Positions 1-11,618 of a DNA stretch of 64,000 nucleotides are shown here, one piece after another. The position numbers and the translations under genes are program-made. This stretch comes from Polytrichum commune (lineage: Eukaryota > Streptophyta > Polytrichopsida > Polytrichales > Polytrichaceae): contig OX485804.1 of NCBI GenBank assembly GCA_950295325.1, forward strand, positions 17,980,001-18,044,000. Reading direction: 5' to 3'. The notes below the pieces were generated by a model that did no database searches, had not been told where the DNA came from, and saw only the letters and a program-made list of their open reading frames with translations. Position 1 is the first letter of the stretch, and each line of letters opens with the position of its first letter.

Positions 1-267
1 GTTATCGGGGTAATCAAGGTGGATGCCTCGTATGGACGTTGTGTTCTAATGTTAGTGACTTGGCATGTGCTATGTGGTTTTGCTTGTCATGAGATTATGG
101 CCCACAACCCTAGCTTGGGTTGGAGTGGTTCCTTAGCTGTCATTGGCATTTAATCTTTTCTTTTCATCCTAATTATTAATTTGTTGGTGGGTATTTGGGG
201 TTATTATGGTAGTTGTGTATCTGTTGGTAGTGGCTCGTTGTTTTCTATTCTCCTTTTGTGTAGGATT

Positions 268-770
268 ATGGACAGTCACACAATACAATTCATTGAATTC
301 ATATATTGCCACGATAGATTCCCCGAACAAGCCATCACACAAAAACACGCCAAATACGACCCACTAAATAACACTATCTAGAATAATGGTTGGAAAACCA
401 ACCCCATCATAATAATTACAGCTGGAGTACGAGGAACCATACATGAACACTCCATTAAGAAACTCACATAACTAAAAATTCCAAAATCAAACATCAAAAA
501 ACTCATGAAGGACATCCACCAAAACACCATTAAATACCTCACCTACCTAGTACTAAACAAACGAAAACTAGACAAACAAACAAACAAACAAACACTTGTC
601 CCTCAACCCTAACAAAAACGGACTACTAGCAACCCATCAGAGCCCACCTCCCCAAAGGAGGCCTAAAACCATATACTGCATCACGGAATACCGTGATCAG
701 TATAAGGCCAACGGGCTCGAAGTCACGCTGGTATGAAAATACGGGCGTTATTTTTTCTTTTTCTTTTTCT
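268..770 (+). mobile_element. LINE (non-LTR retrotransposon) 3' fragment, copy 1
   Basis: This is a 5'-truncated LINE copy. Frames between about 270 and 660 read a degraded ORF2 C-terminal tail, with recognisable pieces HTIQFIEF, CHDRFPEQA, ITAGVRGTIHEHSI and YLVLNKRKLDNKQ. The same peptide tail occurs in the copies at 29458 and 31629. The shared non-coding end follows (ACGGAATACCGTGATCAG, then a CGTTA box) and a T-rich tail of TTTTTC units to about 770. The reading frame is interrupted, so it is a dead copy. The 5' boundary is approximate, and I could not find a convincing target-site duplication. The LINE assignment rests on the 5' truncation, the 3' simple-repeat tail and the duplications around the sister copies; the clade (possibly L1/Zepp-like) is uncertain. 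Confidence 0.7.
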
Positions 771-2989
771 TGTTTGGCCTTGCAAGAAAGTGTTATATTG
801 TGTGATTGTTTAAATGTTAGTAATATGATAATTTGGCCTCAAATGTTGTACTATTTAGGTTTTTAAATGATAGATAAGCCATTTCAATGTAAGATGTCAT
901 TTTGTATACCTAACGAAGATACATAAGTGTGAAAGAACATTTGTATTGAAGAATATGCTCACATTGTTCCTCAAAGTTCCCCAATGCTCACAACATTCCC
1001 CAAGATTTTCCAAGGTTCTCCGATGCTTACTACGTACCCTTGCATGTTCCAAAGAACTGATCATATGAAATACATGTGAATCCCATCACTTATGAATATT
1101 AATTACCTCTATTATATGACTAATTGTGCTTATAAAGTGTCCTATTATGAATGTCATAGTCATAGAATGGAGGTAGATTTACCTTAGAAAGTTTGGTCGA
1201 TGGGAAATGCATCATATAGTCGAGGTCTTGTATAATCAAGTGTCATAATTATAGGGGCTAGACTATATAGTTTAAAAGCACTACAGATCAATAAAGGGGA
1301 CCCACTTTTTTTTTGTGATGGTCTTTTCCCAAAAAAGAGGCAGTGATTAAAAAAATCATAAATATTATGGTTACTTGTTGATAACTCTACAATGTAGAGC
1401 TTGAGTGGTCCACATAAACGGGGATTCTCATAATTAAAGGAGAATTATGCTCCCCTGATACATGGTCCTACAATGTAGCCAAAGAGATATGTTTCAAAGT
1501 GGGTCAATTGAGGTTTGTTTGTTGTCTACCTTTCATTTGTTGAGTATAAGGTATGTGAAGCATGTTATAGCTAGTTAGTGTATGTGTTCATGGGTTTCTT
1601 CATTACTTGTGGGGGTATTTTGATGCGTTTAAGCGTTTGAATGAAATGTTCATGGATGGTGATTTTGATTCCCACCATGATAGTAATGAGGGGGTTTACT
1701 TCCAACCTTCATGTTGGAGGTGTTGTCTGAGGTGGTTGTATTGGGAAATCTATCATGGCTCATAGTGTAACAAAAGCTACTTTGGAAATTGGGCGAAACT
1801 TATGGGATCTCCTTTTTTCCACCTCTCAAACTTTGAGATAATTATAGGATTTTAAATAGGGTATGCGCATGAGACCCATTGTCTTAAATCTTGGATTGGC
1901 GTATGCACGGCCAGCTTGGTCCACCCATCATAGCAAGACAAGCTAGAAAGCCAAGTTTTAATAGCTTGATACCGCCCTTTAGGTATGATCGTTTAAGCAT
2001 TAAGAAAACATGGGTGAGTTTTTGTTAATCCTCAATATGATAGACTCAAGGTTTGGAACTAAACCCCATGGATTCATGTGCTTTACTTTACAAATAACTC
2101 TAGTGTGACCTTAAGTAAGGTAGACGTGCCTAAGATGGATACTTTTCTCTCTGCACCCACTTCTCATAGCATGTTAAACACATATTTAGTGCAAGTTGAT
2201 TAGCAAATCCAAATCGTGCCCAAAGTTGATTGTCCCATAATTTTTGGAGCTCATATGAATATCTCGTTTATTATGGAAGTGAAGACGATTGTGTTCATTA
2301 ATTGGTTATATAGGTCCCCCTCAATCATGTTCACTATTGAGCATAGAATATTGAGCACATAGTCCATTTAGTATTAAACATGTGTTTATTTGGTGCCAAT
2401 TCTTAGATCCACACCTAACCACATATCACTCAAATATGGGTGTACATATTATTGTTTGTTGTGTTCATTTCACACCCATCTACCTTAAAAATGCAACAAT
2501 CAAATTATGAATTGTGATTCCTCCTTAGTCAAAAATCCTAAGAGGTCGATGATCCAATGGCCAAATAGGTTTGTGGAGTTACAAATGTCCACAATAGTGA
2601 AATACACTCTAAGTTTAAGTGTGGCAACATGTGTTGATGAGACTTTTCATCATGTCATGGAAAATTTGGTTTCCTTGAGAAATTGTTTATGTGGAACCTT
2701 GGTGATGGAGGTTCATTGAAGAAAAATCACTCCAAGTGCACCGTTCACATAACATTATCCAACTATGATTGTAGGTTGGATAGGGCTGGGAATTAGTCAC
2801 ATACTTATTCACACTTATATTATGCATGTTTACTCTCTCTTGCCAACATATTCAACCTCATAAACGTATGCAAAATGCACTAATGAAAAACTTCATAGGA
2901 GTGACCTCCCAAAAATTAACACTTGTCAAAAATGCGCTACTAGTCCACTTGATTGTGTCATTGTGGGTCATTGCAAAAACTACACCACC

Positions 2990-3023
<34 letters not shown>

Positions 3024-3074
3024 TCATCATTATGGTTGCAAATGGATGTTCATTGCTCAAAGTAACAAGTATAA
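771..3074. repeat. Gene-free stretch with degenerate dispersed repeat
   Basis: I see no gene here. The part from about 1790 to 2060 matches, in reverse orientation, segments near 5100-5340 and 30225-30500 (shared words such as ACCTCTCAAACTTTGAGA and ACCCATTGTCTTAAATC). The part from about 2130 to 2450 matches, in forward orientation, segments near 22150-22290, 30850-31050 and 32580-32910 (TCTCTGCACCCACTTCTCATAG, TAGCAAATCCAAATCGTGC, ATCCACACCTAACCACA). The flip suggests a rearranged old transposon whose class I cannot name. A CCA/TCA trinucleotide microsatellite lies at 2980-3031, and the short His, Ser and Thr runs read from it are artefacts. Confidence 0.5.
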
Positions 3075-4249
3075 GGGCCGGTTTACACTACGGTGGAGAA
3101 GGCCTCCGGTCGGTCAAGAATGCTTGGCCAAGACATGGTTATATGAGGCAAATGGTGGATGTGCCGGAGAAGAATTAAAGGCAATAAAATATTCTTAAGG
3201 AGTCTTGACCGGTTGAAGTCTAAACACCTAGAGGAGAAGTTTAGCGGAGAAGTTCACCTAATGGTGAAGATTTTTTGTGATAAAAAACCATAATTCTCTA
3301 CATTCACATTGTATCAAAAGATTTCAACAAGAATTGTGTTCATAAGAATTGTGTAATATAATGTTCAATTTTATTCAAAAGATAATGAAAATTGCCAAAT
3401 TGCCAATTGTCAAGTTTGGCCCATGTAGGAAATAAATGTCTCCTTGGGTGTTTAAGAATGAAGAGGGGAAAACCCATACACATTGGACAAAGCACTACTC
3501 TTTGGTATTATTTAAGACATGCTCTCCTCTTAATCATCCTCATCAATTTCTCTCTTCTTATCTTTGATCTTCAATCATGGATAATCGAAGAAGAGAGATT
3601 TTGTGCTCTCTTATGATCATTACGGTTTTGAAGTATTTTATCGTTTCAACTATGGCGATACAAAAAGCCATCATGTATCACCATAATGCTTCAATTATGA
3701 TGATGGCATATTTTTTGTTTGGTGTGGAAATTTGACTGGCGAAGTGGATATGTGTCACAATTTCTTCTTGGATCATATAATGCAAAAATGTTCAAAGATC
3801 GTGTACGGGTGAGTAAGCCTACTTTTTATTTATTTATGTCATTTGCTTGGACCCATGTTGAGCAAGAAAGATACAAAATTAAGACTTTGTATTCCAATAG
3901 AGTGTAGAATTTCTTTGACATTGCATCGATTGGCAACCGGTGATACTTTGCCTCACTTGCCGATGTATAATTTTTTTATCGAGTTGGGCTTCTCCGGAGG
4001 AGGAGTTTCTTGTCCGACCTCTTGAGGCCGGACAAGAAACTCGTCCTCTGGAGAAGCCCAACTCCAAAAATGGCCGCCATGTAGGCGGCCATGTCATTTT
4101 ATCATCCATGAGAAAAGTTCACCACCATTGTTTTCTTCACCTAGTGTAAATACCCACCAGTCAAGAGTTGCATTTTCGACCAATCACAATTGAGAAACGC
4201 CCTTTTTTTCATGACCGGTGGACTTCTCCACCGTAGTGTAAACCGGCCC
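3075..4249 (+). mobile_element. PIF/Harbinger DNA transposon, internally deleted
   Basis: The inverted ends match almost perfectly: GGGCCGGTTTACACTACGG at 3075 and its complement ending at 4249. They are flanked by a TAA target duplication (3072-3074 and 4250-4252), the TWA duplication of the PIF/Harbinger superfamily. Inside is the start of a transposase: a TATTTAA box near 3507, an ATG at 3577 (MDNRRREILCSL), then segments RVRVSKPTFYLFMSFAW and RISLTLHRLATGDTLPHL. These resemble the region ahead of the DDE domain in Harbinger transposases. The segments lie in three different frames and the DDE core is missing, so the copy is non-autonomous. An 84-bp palindrome occupies 3981-4064. Confidence 0.88.
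3577..3967 (+). pseudogene. Harbinger transposase N-terminal remnant
   Basis: A broken transposase start lies inside the Harbinger element. Frame 1 from the ATG at 3577 runs to a stop near 3732. A second frame from about 3719 gives FDWRSGYVSQFLLGSYNAK followed by FKDRVRVSKPTFYLFMSFAW, and stops at 3907. A third frame from 3843 gives SKKDTKLRLCIPIECR then ISLTLHRLATGDTLPHL. The motif order (a strand ending in a KPTF helix, then IPxE-R-LALxRLATG) is the usual order upstream of the catalytic domain in PIF/Harbinger proteins. At least two frameshifts and loss of everything downstream make it non-functional. The family assignment is mine, from motif resemblance and the matching TAA duplication. 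Confidence 0.75.
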
Positions 4250-6530
4250 TAAGCTTATGTAAAGGATCAATGGAGGCTATGCTTTGGGAGTGTTGTAGAG
4301 GCGATGCCTATGTCAAGTTGAGTAACGGAATATCCTACAACTTGCCATATAAAGTTACAATTGTGACGGTTTTGCAATGAATAATAGTGAGATGAAGGGG
4401 CGAGGCTTATTAATATGACTACATTCCTTTATGAGTGTGGAGTTGTCTAATGGATGAAAGACTAGCCTTGACATAGCAAGGAATATAATATCGAGACGAT
4501 GTTGGTTCTAAATAGCAAGAATCCGCCTGAAGTTGGGTGATGTAGATGAGCTTTAAGGAATTGACCTCTGAATCTTCAATGCCATGTCCCTAGCCCATGT
4601 GGAGGCTATCAATTGGATTATGCTTTGGGAATATGCCAAGAATCCCTTGGCATTAGAGCTATTTGTAAAGTAAAGCAGATGAAACCATGGTTTTAAAGGT
4701 TGTCACAGCTATAACAGATAGAATAAGAGAGTTTGCATTTGTTTAGGAGGAGTAATAGTTGAAGATTATTTGTTCTTGCGAAGTGAAACAAATTCTATGG
4801 AGATTGTCCGTTTTAAATTTTAAATTTTTTTTCGTGAATATGAAAATTGTATAAATTTTGAAGTTGTAAAGTTCAGGGGGAACACACATCCAATCTATGG
4901 ATCGACCCATAACCACTCATCTAAATACTAGTTATTGTCTACAACAAATGTCAAGACTCCTATGAGGGTAATCGATCATAAGTTGCCATCACATAAGCCT
5001 TAACTCCGTTTGCCTAAAAATATATAAATCTCATCCATATCGGCATTACATGTAGTGAGTGGTTAAATGTACTTGGTCGACTAGGGATGCCTTGACCTTA
5101 GTCCCAAACCCTGAGTTTATGAGAACTACTACAAAGCCATTGAAGTTTTTTTAATGCTTAACCATCATACACAAAGAGTGGTGTTAGGCTACATATCAAA
5201 AACCACCTTTCCACTTTGTCCTACTAGGCATAGCCTTGCATAGACTGATCCGATATTTGTGACAATGGGTCCCATGTGCAAACCCTCCTTTAGATCTTAA
5301 AATTTTCTCAAAGTTTGAGAGGTGAAAAGAAGAGGTCTCAAAAAATTCACCCAACTTTCAAAATAGGCTCCGATTCGCGATGAGCTAACGAGCTCTTAAT
5401 AAAAGGTTTTTGCAAAGAAGGAACAAAGCCACAAATCCATCCCTCTTTAAAAGACTTTGCAGACAACTCTATTGTAGGCTTGACCTTGGATGGAATACTT
5501 TGGAGGCCAAAGCCTAGTGTTTTCAAGAATTTTACAAACATTGGTTGCTATAAGTATGAAGGTAAGCATGCCTTAAATATATACATGTTTAGCTCAACAT
5601 ACACTTATCCTACACAATATTCTTCATCTAGGGGGGGGGGGGGGAGAGGTTAGGTTGGTGGGGTCAACACCTAGTCCCCTAGATGCTTGCATGTATTTAA
5701 AAATACTTGAAATTGTCCTCAACATGTAATTCGAATATGAAAGTGAGGATGACAAACAATTATGTATGGAGTCAATAATACAATGAACAATGTCTTGAAC
5801 ACTAAACAATATCAGGAATAAATCAAACAATGTTGTGTCAAAGTAGCACCAAGTATAGAAAGCGAACCAATAGTGAGCACCAAAGAATGTAATGTAGGTT
5901 GCAAAACATGCAATTAGTGTGACATGATTGCCAATTCCAAATCGTGTTGGAGCTCATAAGAATACGATATTTGCCAAAAAGTGAAGATTCTTGAGCTCAT
6001 GAAATGATCATATTACCCCCCCCCCCCCCCCCTTCCTCTCAATTATCTTGGATGTTGAGTTTTGAGTTGCTGACAAAGTTTGAGTATGTAGTTCAATCTC
6101 TTCTTAGAATCACATAGAACCACACACCACTCAAATATAGATGTCTAATCAAGTCACTAATACTAAGTAGCGTATTAAGTGTAAATCTAAGATTAAATGC
6201 CATAAGATTAGCAAAAGCCTCCTCTCTTTGCATCTACCTCTCACGAGATATGAAACATGTAATTAGTGCGAGATTATTAGTAAATCTAAAACATGCATGT
6301 AAGAATGTTCCTTAAACTGGGGATGCTTACAGTAGAGTGCATGCAACTCAACTACTTTGTAGCCCTTGAAACAGCCCCTACCTTGGACCCAATAACAACC
6401 CTGAATCCTAGATTTCTGATTACGAAGATGTACACGATTTGAACATGGAAGCTTATGAGAGCCTAGGGTTTGTTTTGGGTTCCATACACCACAAGGCAAC
6501 TCACTCATACAACATCTTACTAATATGCAC
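4250..6530. repeat. Gene-free stretch with degenerate dispersed repeat
   Basis: No gene is visible. From about 5095 to 6160 the sequence follows, in the same order, the segment 30225-31060: a CCTGAGTTTATGAGAA block, a CCCATGTGCAAACC block, a CAAAGTTTGAGAGGTG block, and finally the CACACCACTCAAATATAGATG block. This indicates one old element of about 1 kb present at both places. Homopolymers of 14 G (5631-5644) and 17 C (6016-6032) occur inside it. Superfamily unknown. Confidence 0.5.
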
Positions 6531-6531
6531 C

Positions 6532-6750
6532 ACACTAAATATGATATTTGGTGTCACTTCCTATTTGGAAATATGCAATGCTATATCTATTTAATGTGTA
6601 TCTCATATTTAACCAACAAATGTGAAATTGGTAGTTTGGACATTAGAGAACATTGACAACTTTACTTGATATAAAATTACATCAATAGTAGAAAGACATA
6701 GCGTCGTGTAAATCCAACTAGTAAGTGACACTAAGTCTCATATTTAGTGT
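6532..6750. mobile_element. Short MITE with ACACTAAAT ends, copy A
   Basis: This 219-bp non-coding element begins ACACTAAATATGATATTTGG and ends with the complementary TCATATTTAGTGT. Its middle shares ordered blocks (ACAAATGTGAAATTG, GGACATTAGAGAACATT, AAGACATAGC) with the copy at 39343-39542, so it is a family and not a chance inverted repeat. The terminal CACTA/TAGTG is like En/Spm transposons, but I could not see a 3-bp target duplication, so the superfamily is open. Confidence 0.6.
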
Positions 6751-8600
6751 AGCATTGTGCCCCATTGCATTGCAGCTTGGAAACTTTTACATAATTTTAC
6801 CATAATCTACCATACTTTTACTTTCCCGGCCTCATCAACTTGCCTCATTCGCCCCCTTTGTCCAATGTTGTATTTCATGAGTGAATGTCAGGGTTTGTTG
6901 TATCCCCATCGCTCTTACAATTCGCAGCAAGTAATCCTACACAAATCTCAATCTATGTTAATTGGATATGTGGCACCACACATGCTGTGAAGTTCTCAAC
7001 ATGGTGGGATGGTAGAATAGTACGATGATGACTTTGCCTCCCTTTTCACATGTTGCTACCATATTTTGGCCATGGCCCTCTTGCTCATTGAGATCTTCTA
7101 TGTCACTTACCTTTATAAATCTTTTGGTTTTGTTCTTGATTTTGAAACATTGGAACTCTAACTGTCGTAATTATAAAGTTAAGTTATCCGAGATAACATT
7201 GAATAACTTTCCCAAACAACCTCAGCCTCAACACCAGTAGTTTGTGATAGATTACGACCTTGCACGATATCATCAGCTTGCCGTAATAGGAACATGCTTC
7301 ATTGCTTTCAAGAACAATGTTAGGGGGTTCCTATTGTACTTAGTTGATGTTGTTGTTGTTGTCGTCGATAAGTTCACTAAAGAGTCATGTTAGTGTGGGT
7401 GGAAAATAAGCACGGAAATGATTAATGTGGACGACTCTAGTTGTCTACTTGGGATGAAATCAATGTGGATTAAAGACCCGGAGTCTTTTCATAAGGCTTC
7501 TTTGAGACTTCTGACCACTACATAACATAAAATCAAATGTTTACCCACATCAATTCCCTAGAAACATATTGCAATCCACACTAATTTTAAAGTAGCAATT
7601 TGACATGGGTTGAAAATTAACATGGCCCACATTGATTCCACTATGAGTATTATTATGGTCCATAGCAATAGGAATACATTAAGTATTGTATTCATTGTCA
7701 TATGGTATTTTATGCCATTGTTGTAACTTTTCTAATGACACCTCTTATGAATACCAATAGGCTGATAGTGGGATAGGACAAAATTGCCCAACAATTAGTT
7801 TATTTCCAAGAAAGGCTTAGGCAATCCATAAAACACTCATGAAAAATTAGGCAAATGTGTGTGTGTGTATTGGTAGGCACATGACATATCCTATCTAGAC
7901 TTTCCCACACTTCTCTTGCAAACTCCACTTCTCTCAAACTTTTAGTACTCTTGATTTTGAGATGTTTAGTTTGTAACACGTGAATGCCAACTTCACTTAG
8001 TGTGAATGTTAGAGTGAATGCTTGTAATAGGTACAAGAATGTTGTCACTGCATGTGAGTTGTTGACTTTGGCCTCATTCCACAATACACCAACTTCATAA
8101 CATTTAGATAGTTTTATGAATATTTTTCCGATTATTTAGGCCATCTCACGCATTTCAAAATTTCTAGAATTATTTTCCGCTCATCTTGCTATTTGCCTAC
8201 AGTAAGTTTACATGTACTTTCATCCCAACTTACTTTTAGTTCATCCCAGTGTTAATTTTTGAAACAAAGTTTGATATAACTTGCATCCCTAGGAATTTTA
8301 TAATGAAAAAAATGTCATGGATGATTGAAAATTGGATGATAAATCACTTACGAAGTGACAAAAATTGCAACAATTAAAATCTCTCTATTGCGCAACATGT
8401 TTATATGAGAAATGACATATAATGTCGGGTTTGCATTTAATGTTAGTGACACTACGCGGTCGGTTTACAATTAGTATTGAGCTAGACAAATAGAATTGGT
8501 GACACTAAATACAAACCTATTTATCCTATTTAGTCCACCTATTTAACCAGAGGTGGCCATGTGACTCTAGAGTCGAAATAATCAAATCACCACTTTAGAA
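6751..8600. other. Gene-free stretch, weak repeats
   Basis: No coding region can be supported. The segment 7389-7640 carries GTGTGGGTGGAAAATAAG, ATCAATGTGG and CACACTAATTTT blocks that recur in the long inverted-repeat element at 54904-55693, so it is probably a diverged relative. The rest (6751-7388 and 7641-8600) is AT-rich sequence in which I recognise nothing. Confidence 0.45.
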
Positions 8601-9070
8601 GCCACAATTTGTTGCAAAGGAACCGCAGAGCGGATGAATAATAAGCCGATGAAGCGCTCCAATAACGGACGAAACTCATCCCACGAAGGTCCGTTGTGAT
8701 GCCCTACAGATTACGAATACAGAGAAATTCATCTAACATGGATGAATGTTTTGCACCTCTACTGTCGATGATATCTGAGGGTGACGAGATCCGCTGCGAG
8801 TACGACGGATGTAATCTCGGCGAGGGGAGCGGATGAAACCCCAGATTCTGTGACTCCCGAAGACCCCGGGGAGAGGAAGTACCCCCGAAGCCCCACGGCG
8901 AATAAGAACGTTGGGATGTTGCCTACGTGGCCAGCCCCCATTGGCCCGTTGTGTCCAAATTCAAATGCTCTGACCCCGCCCCGCCCTGAGCCGGTTTGAT
9001 TTTCCCTTGTTCACTCCTCTCCATCCCGCCTTGCGCTTTTGACCGCATCAACCCGAACAAATTCAAGTTC
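8600..9070. promoter_or_regulatory. GC- and CpG-rich block upstream of TPX2
   Basis: Base composition changes sharply here. Between about 8620 and 9060 the sequence is rich in CG dinucleotides (for example GCTGCGAGTACGACGGATG and CTCGGCGAGGGGAGCGG), unlike the AT-rich repeats to the left. Overlapping open frames on both strands look like composition artefacts. A promoter or CpG-rich flank for the TPX2 gene is a reasonable inference, but the coding start lies 2.5 kb further on. It could instead be the remains of another gene. Confidence 0.3.
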
Positions 9071-10599
9071 CCTTTTGTCGATTTGTGATCATTTTTTCAA
9101 AATTCTTTCGCAATTTCACGGCTGGCTGCACAATCGACATTCTGTCTGCTTGCGACTAACCCAAATGACAAAAGATCCCAGCTGGTCACAGGTGGTTGGA
9201 GTTGGGGTATGGGTTTGGGTTAGGAGATCATTGCCCAATCTACATTGTCGCATTTAGTGCTGCGAGATGGAGTTCAAGATGTCTGGAAGCTTATGTCAGA
9301 TGTTTTTTTGTGAGTGGCAGAGGTTGAAGTCAGAGTGAAGAGCACAGAAAGGTCATGTCATTCATTGCGTGACAGGGTCAGGGTGTTTGTGTAAGTGGAT
9401 GCTGTGAAGGAAGCTCGTAAGTAGTAGTAGTTTAGCACGTGTCGATCATCCGGGTTGGTGTTTCGTGGAGATTGTTCAAGAGATGTTTATTCACAAAGGA
9501 GCAGGACGGACGATTACCGTACTTAAGCACCGTTTTATGTGATGATGATGATGACCTTTGTACTAGAGTTGTCGGACGCGTGCGAGGCTTGCAGGTTGAT
9601 TCATCATTAGATGTGCGTGTATGGAGCCTTATTGCATCCAAAACACGTAACGAGCTGAAGAGTGGACTTTACCCATCGAGGGACTTAACAGCATTCATTT
9701 CCGGAAGCTTGCGAAAGAAAGAGCCTCGTATATATTTGCGGCACCAAAGAATTTGCATATGGGTTCGTGCTTCTGTCCCTTGTGTCTCTTCGTTGACCAC
9801 CCAGAGCAAGTTCACTCATTTTGATGATGAAATTCGGTATGGGTATTGCGCGTCATCAAGGTATCTATCTATGTGCACATATGGGGTTGGAGCTTGAAGA
9901 AGTCATTCTGCATGCCTTCCACATAGGCAATGATCGCAATGCAAGTCTAGTCTACGTATTCTTATTTTGGTGTCCCAAATTTCGCCTGGCGCAATTCGCA
10001 CACCAAGAAGGTGATATCGATGTGCTACTATTTCAGTATTTTGGATACGAAAATGCAGTCATCCATCCACTGTTGCAGTGGGGCACTCAACAGTAAAAGA
10101 GATTCCTATTGACCCCTTTTTCTTTTTCACCCTTGGTTCTCTATATGACTCAATTTCTTACTCTTCTTTTTCTTCGTCTTCTGCTTCTTTAAATTTCTCA
10201 CCTGTAGGTTCTTCGCGTGTGTCTGTCCTCTGATAGTTGATGTTTTAAGCGAACTGTTCTACATAAGAAACCTGCACTATTCTACATACATTCTTCGTGT
10301 TCAGGGTGGGAGATGCTTCCCTTGTTTATTTCTGTGCGCTTTGTGCCATTCAAGCCTTGCATATTTTACTTGCCTCGAAGTTTCATGGATCAGCTCATTA
10401 GTCGTATTGGGTATCCATTTGACATTGGAGGTTTTTCTGCCTTAGTCATTGAAAATGCCTCTTCCCGAATGTCCAAACGGGGTAATTCCGCTTTTGCAAC
10501 CCGAGTGTTTTTTCACCTTTACACAGAATCCGAGACTGCCCTTTGGATTCTCAGATGACAAGTGTAGAGATTGTCGCCAATCCAGTATGGATATTTGAT

Positions 10600-11014
10600 G
10601 GCTAACACACCCATTGTTGTGGGCGATGTTGATATAAGTGGTCTGGATTCTCTTTTGTCTTTCTTCACCATTAGCTCTCTCCATTGCCTCCCTGGCTTAA
10701 GGATATGTGTTTGTTGGGCTTTCCCCCCTGTTAAGATTTTAGCATTTCATACTGTAATCTCATAGAAAACCTTGATCCTCCTCTCATAAGACTGCAGGAC
10801 AAGGAGGACATGGCCAACATATCCATTGTTGTGGGCGGTGTTGATATACGTGTTCAATCTTCACACCATTATGTCTCTTCTTTGCCTCTCTGATTTAAGG
10901 CTAAGTATATATTGAGATTTCCCCGTCCTGTGAAGATTTTAGCATTTCATGTTGTAATTTCATTAAAGAACTTGATCCTTCCCTCACCAAAGTGTGGGAT
11001 AAAGAGAGACATGG
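10600..11014. repeat. Tandem duplication of ~210 bp upstream of TPX2
   Basis: Two diverged direct copies lie head to tail: 10600-10811 and 10812-11014. Shared ordered blocks include CCATTGTTGTGGGCG, TGTTGATATA, AAGATTTTAGCATTTCAT, ACTTGATCCT and GGACATGG or AGACATGG. Neither copy codes for protein. They lie between the CpG-rich block and the TPX2 start, so they may fall in the 5' leader or its intron. Confidence 0.7.
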
Positions 11015-11618
11015 CTGTACAACGAAAGTAATCTGATCATCACGTGGGAAAGTATACATCTGTGCCTCCTCTTAACTAGTCCATGGCTTGCCAGCAGGTG
11101 GTCGCCTCAAATGGTGCAGAGGGAAGTAGTGGAAGTCGGATTCAAAGTTTTTGGGGCCGTCCACTGTCATTGTGGCGTTGGCAAGTCAGGAAAGCAAGAA
11201 TGAGGGTAAGCATTTCCTGTTGGAGCTTGGCATGACGGTTATCCTCAACGAAGGGAGTTTGTTTTTGCAGAAATGTGGTATTCCCTATCAATTCCCGTCA
11301 CTTCCCGACCAATGCAGATGTTCTGCTTACTGACCATGTTGAAGTTAGAATGAGAAATCTTTATCAGCGAGTACTATTCGGGTCACTCAAGGTCTAATAT
11401 CGACACCGGACCAACCTTCAAATAAACACTTTGTACAAGGTTAGCTTATAATGGAATCTGCGAGGAATTGTCAATGACAGTGAAATTCATGTACATGGAT
11501 GTGCTAGCACAATTATTAGAATATGGGTTAAAGTTAGTAATGCAAGGGAGTCATGCTCTTTGCGTAAAACTCTCCTGTAGATTTTTGACGCTATGTGCTG
11601 CTGATATTATAGGAGGTC

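Noticed and set aside
2826-3198. Short proteins with His, Thr or Ser runs
   Set aside because: All are readings of one CCA/TCA microsatellite in three frames.
8759-8999. Overlapping open frames on both strands
   Set aside because: GC-rich composition lengthens frames on both strands; neither has a recognisable domain.
9439-9897. 152-residue open frame upstream of TPX2
   Set aside because: It is the longest unassigned frame there, but it shows no family motif, has a run of Asp from a GAT repeat, and lies in the probable 5' flank or leader region of TPX2. Possibly part of a leader transcript, but not a supported gene.
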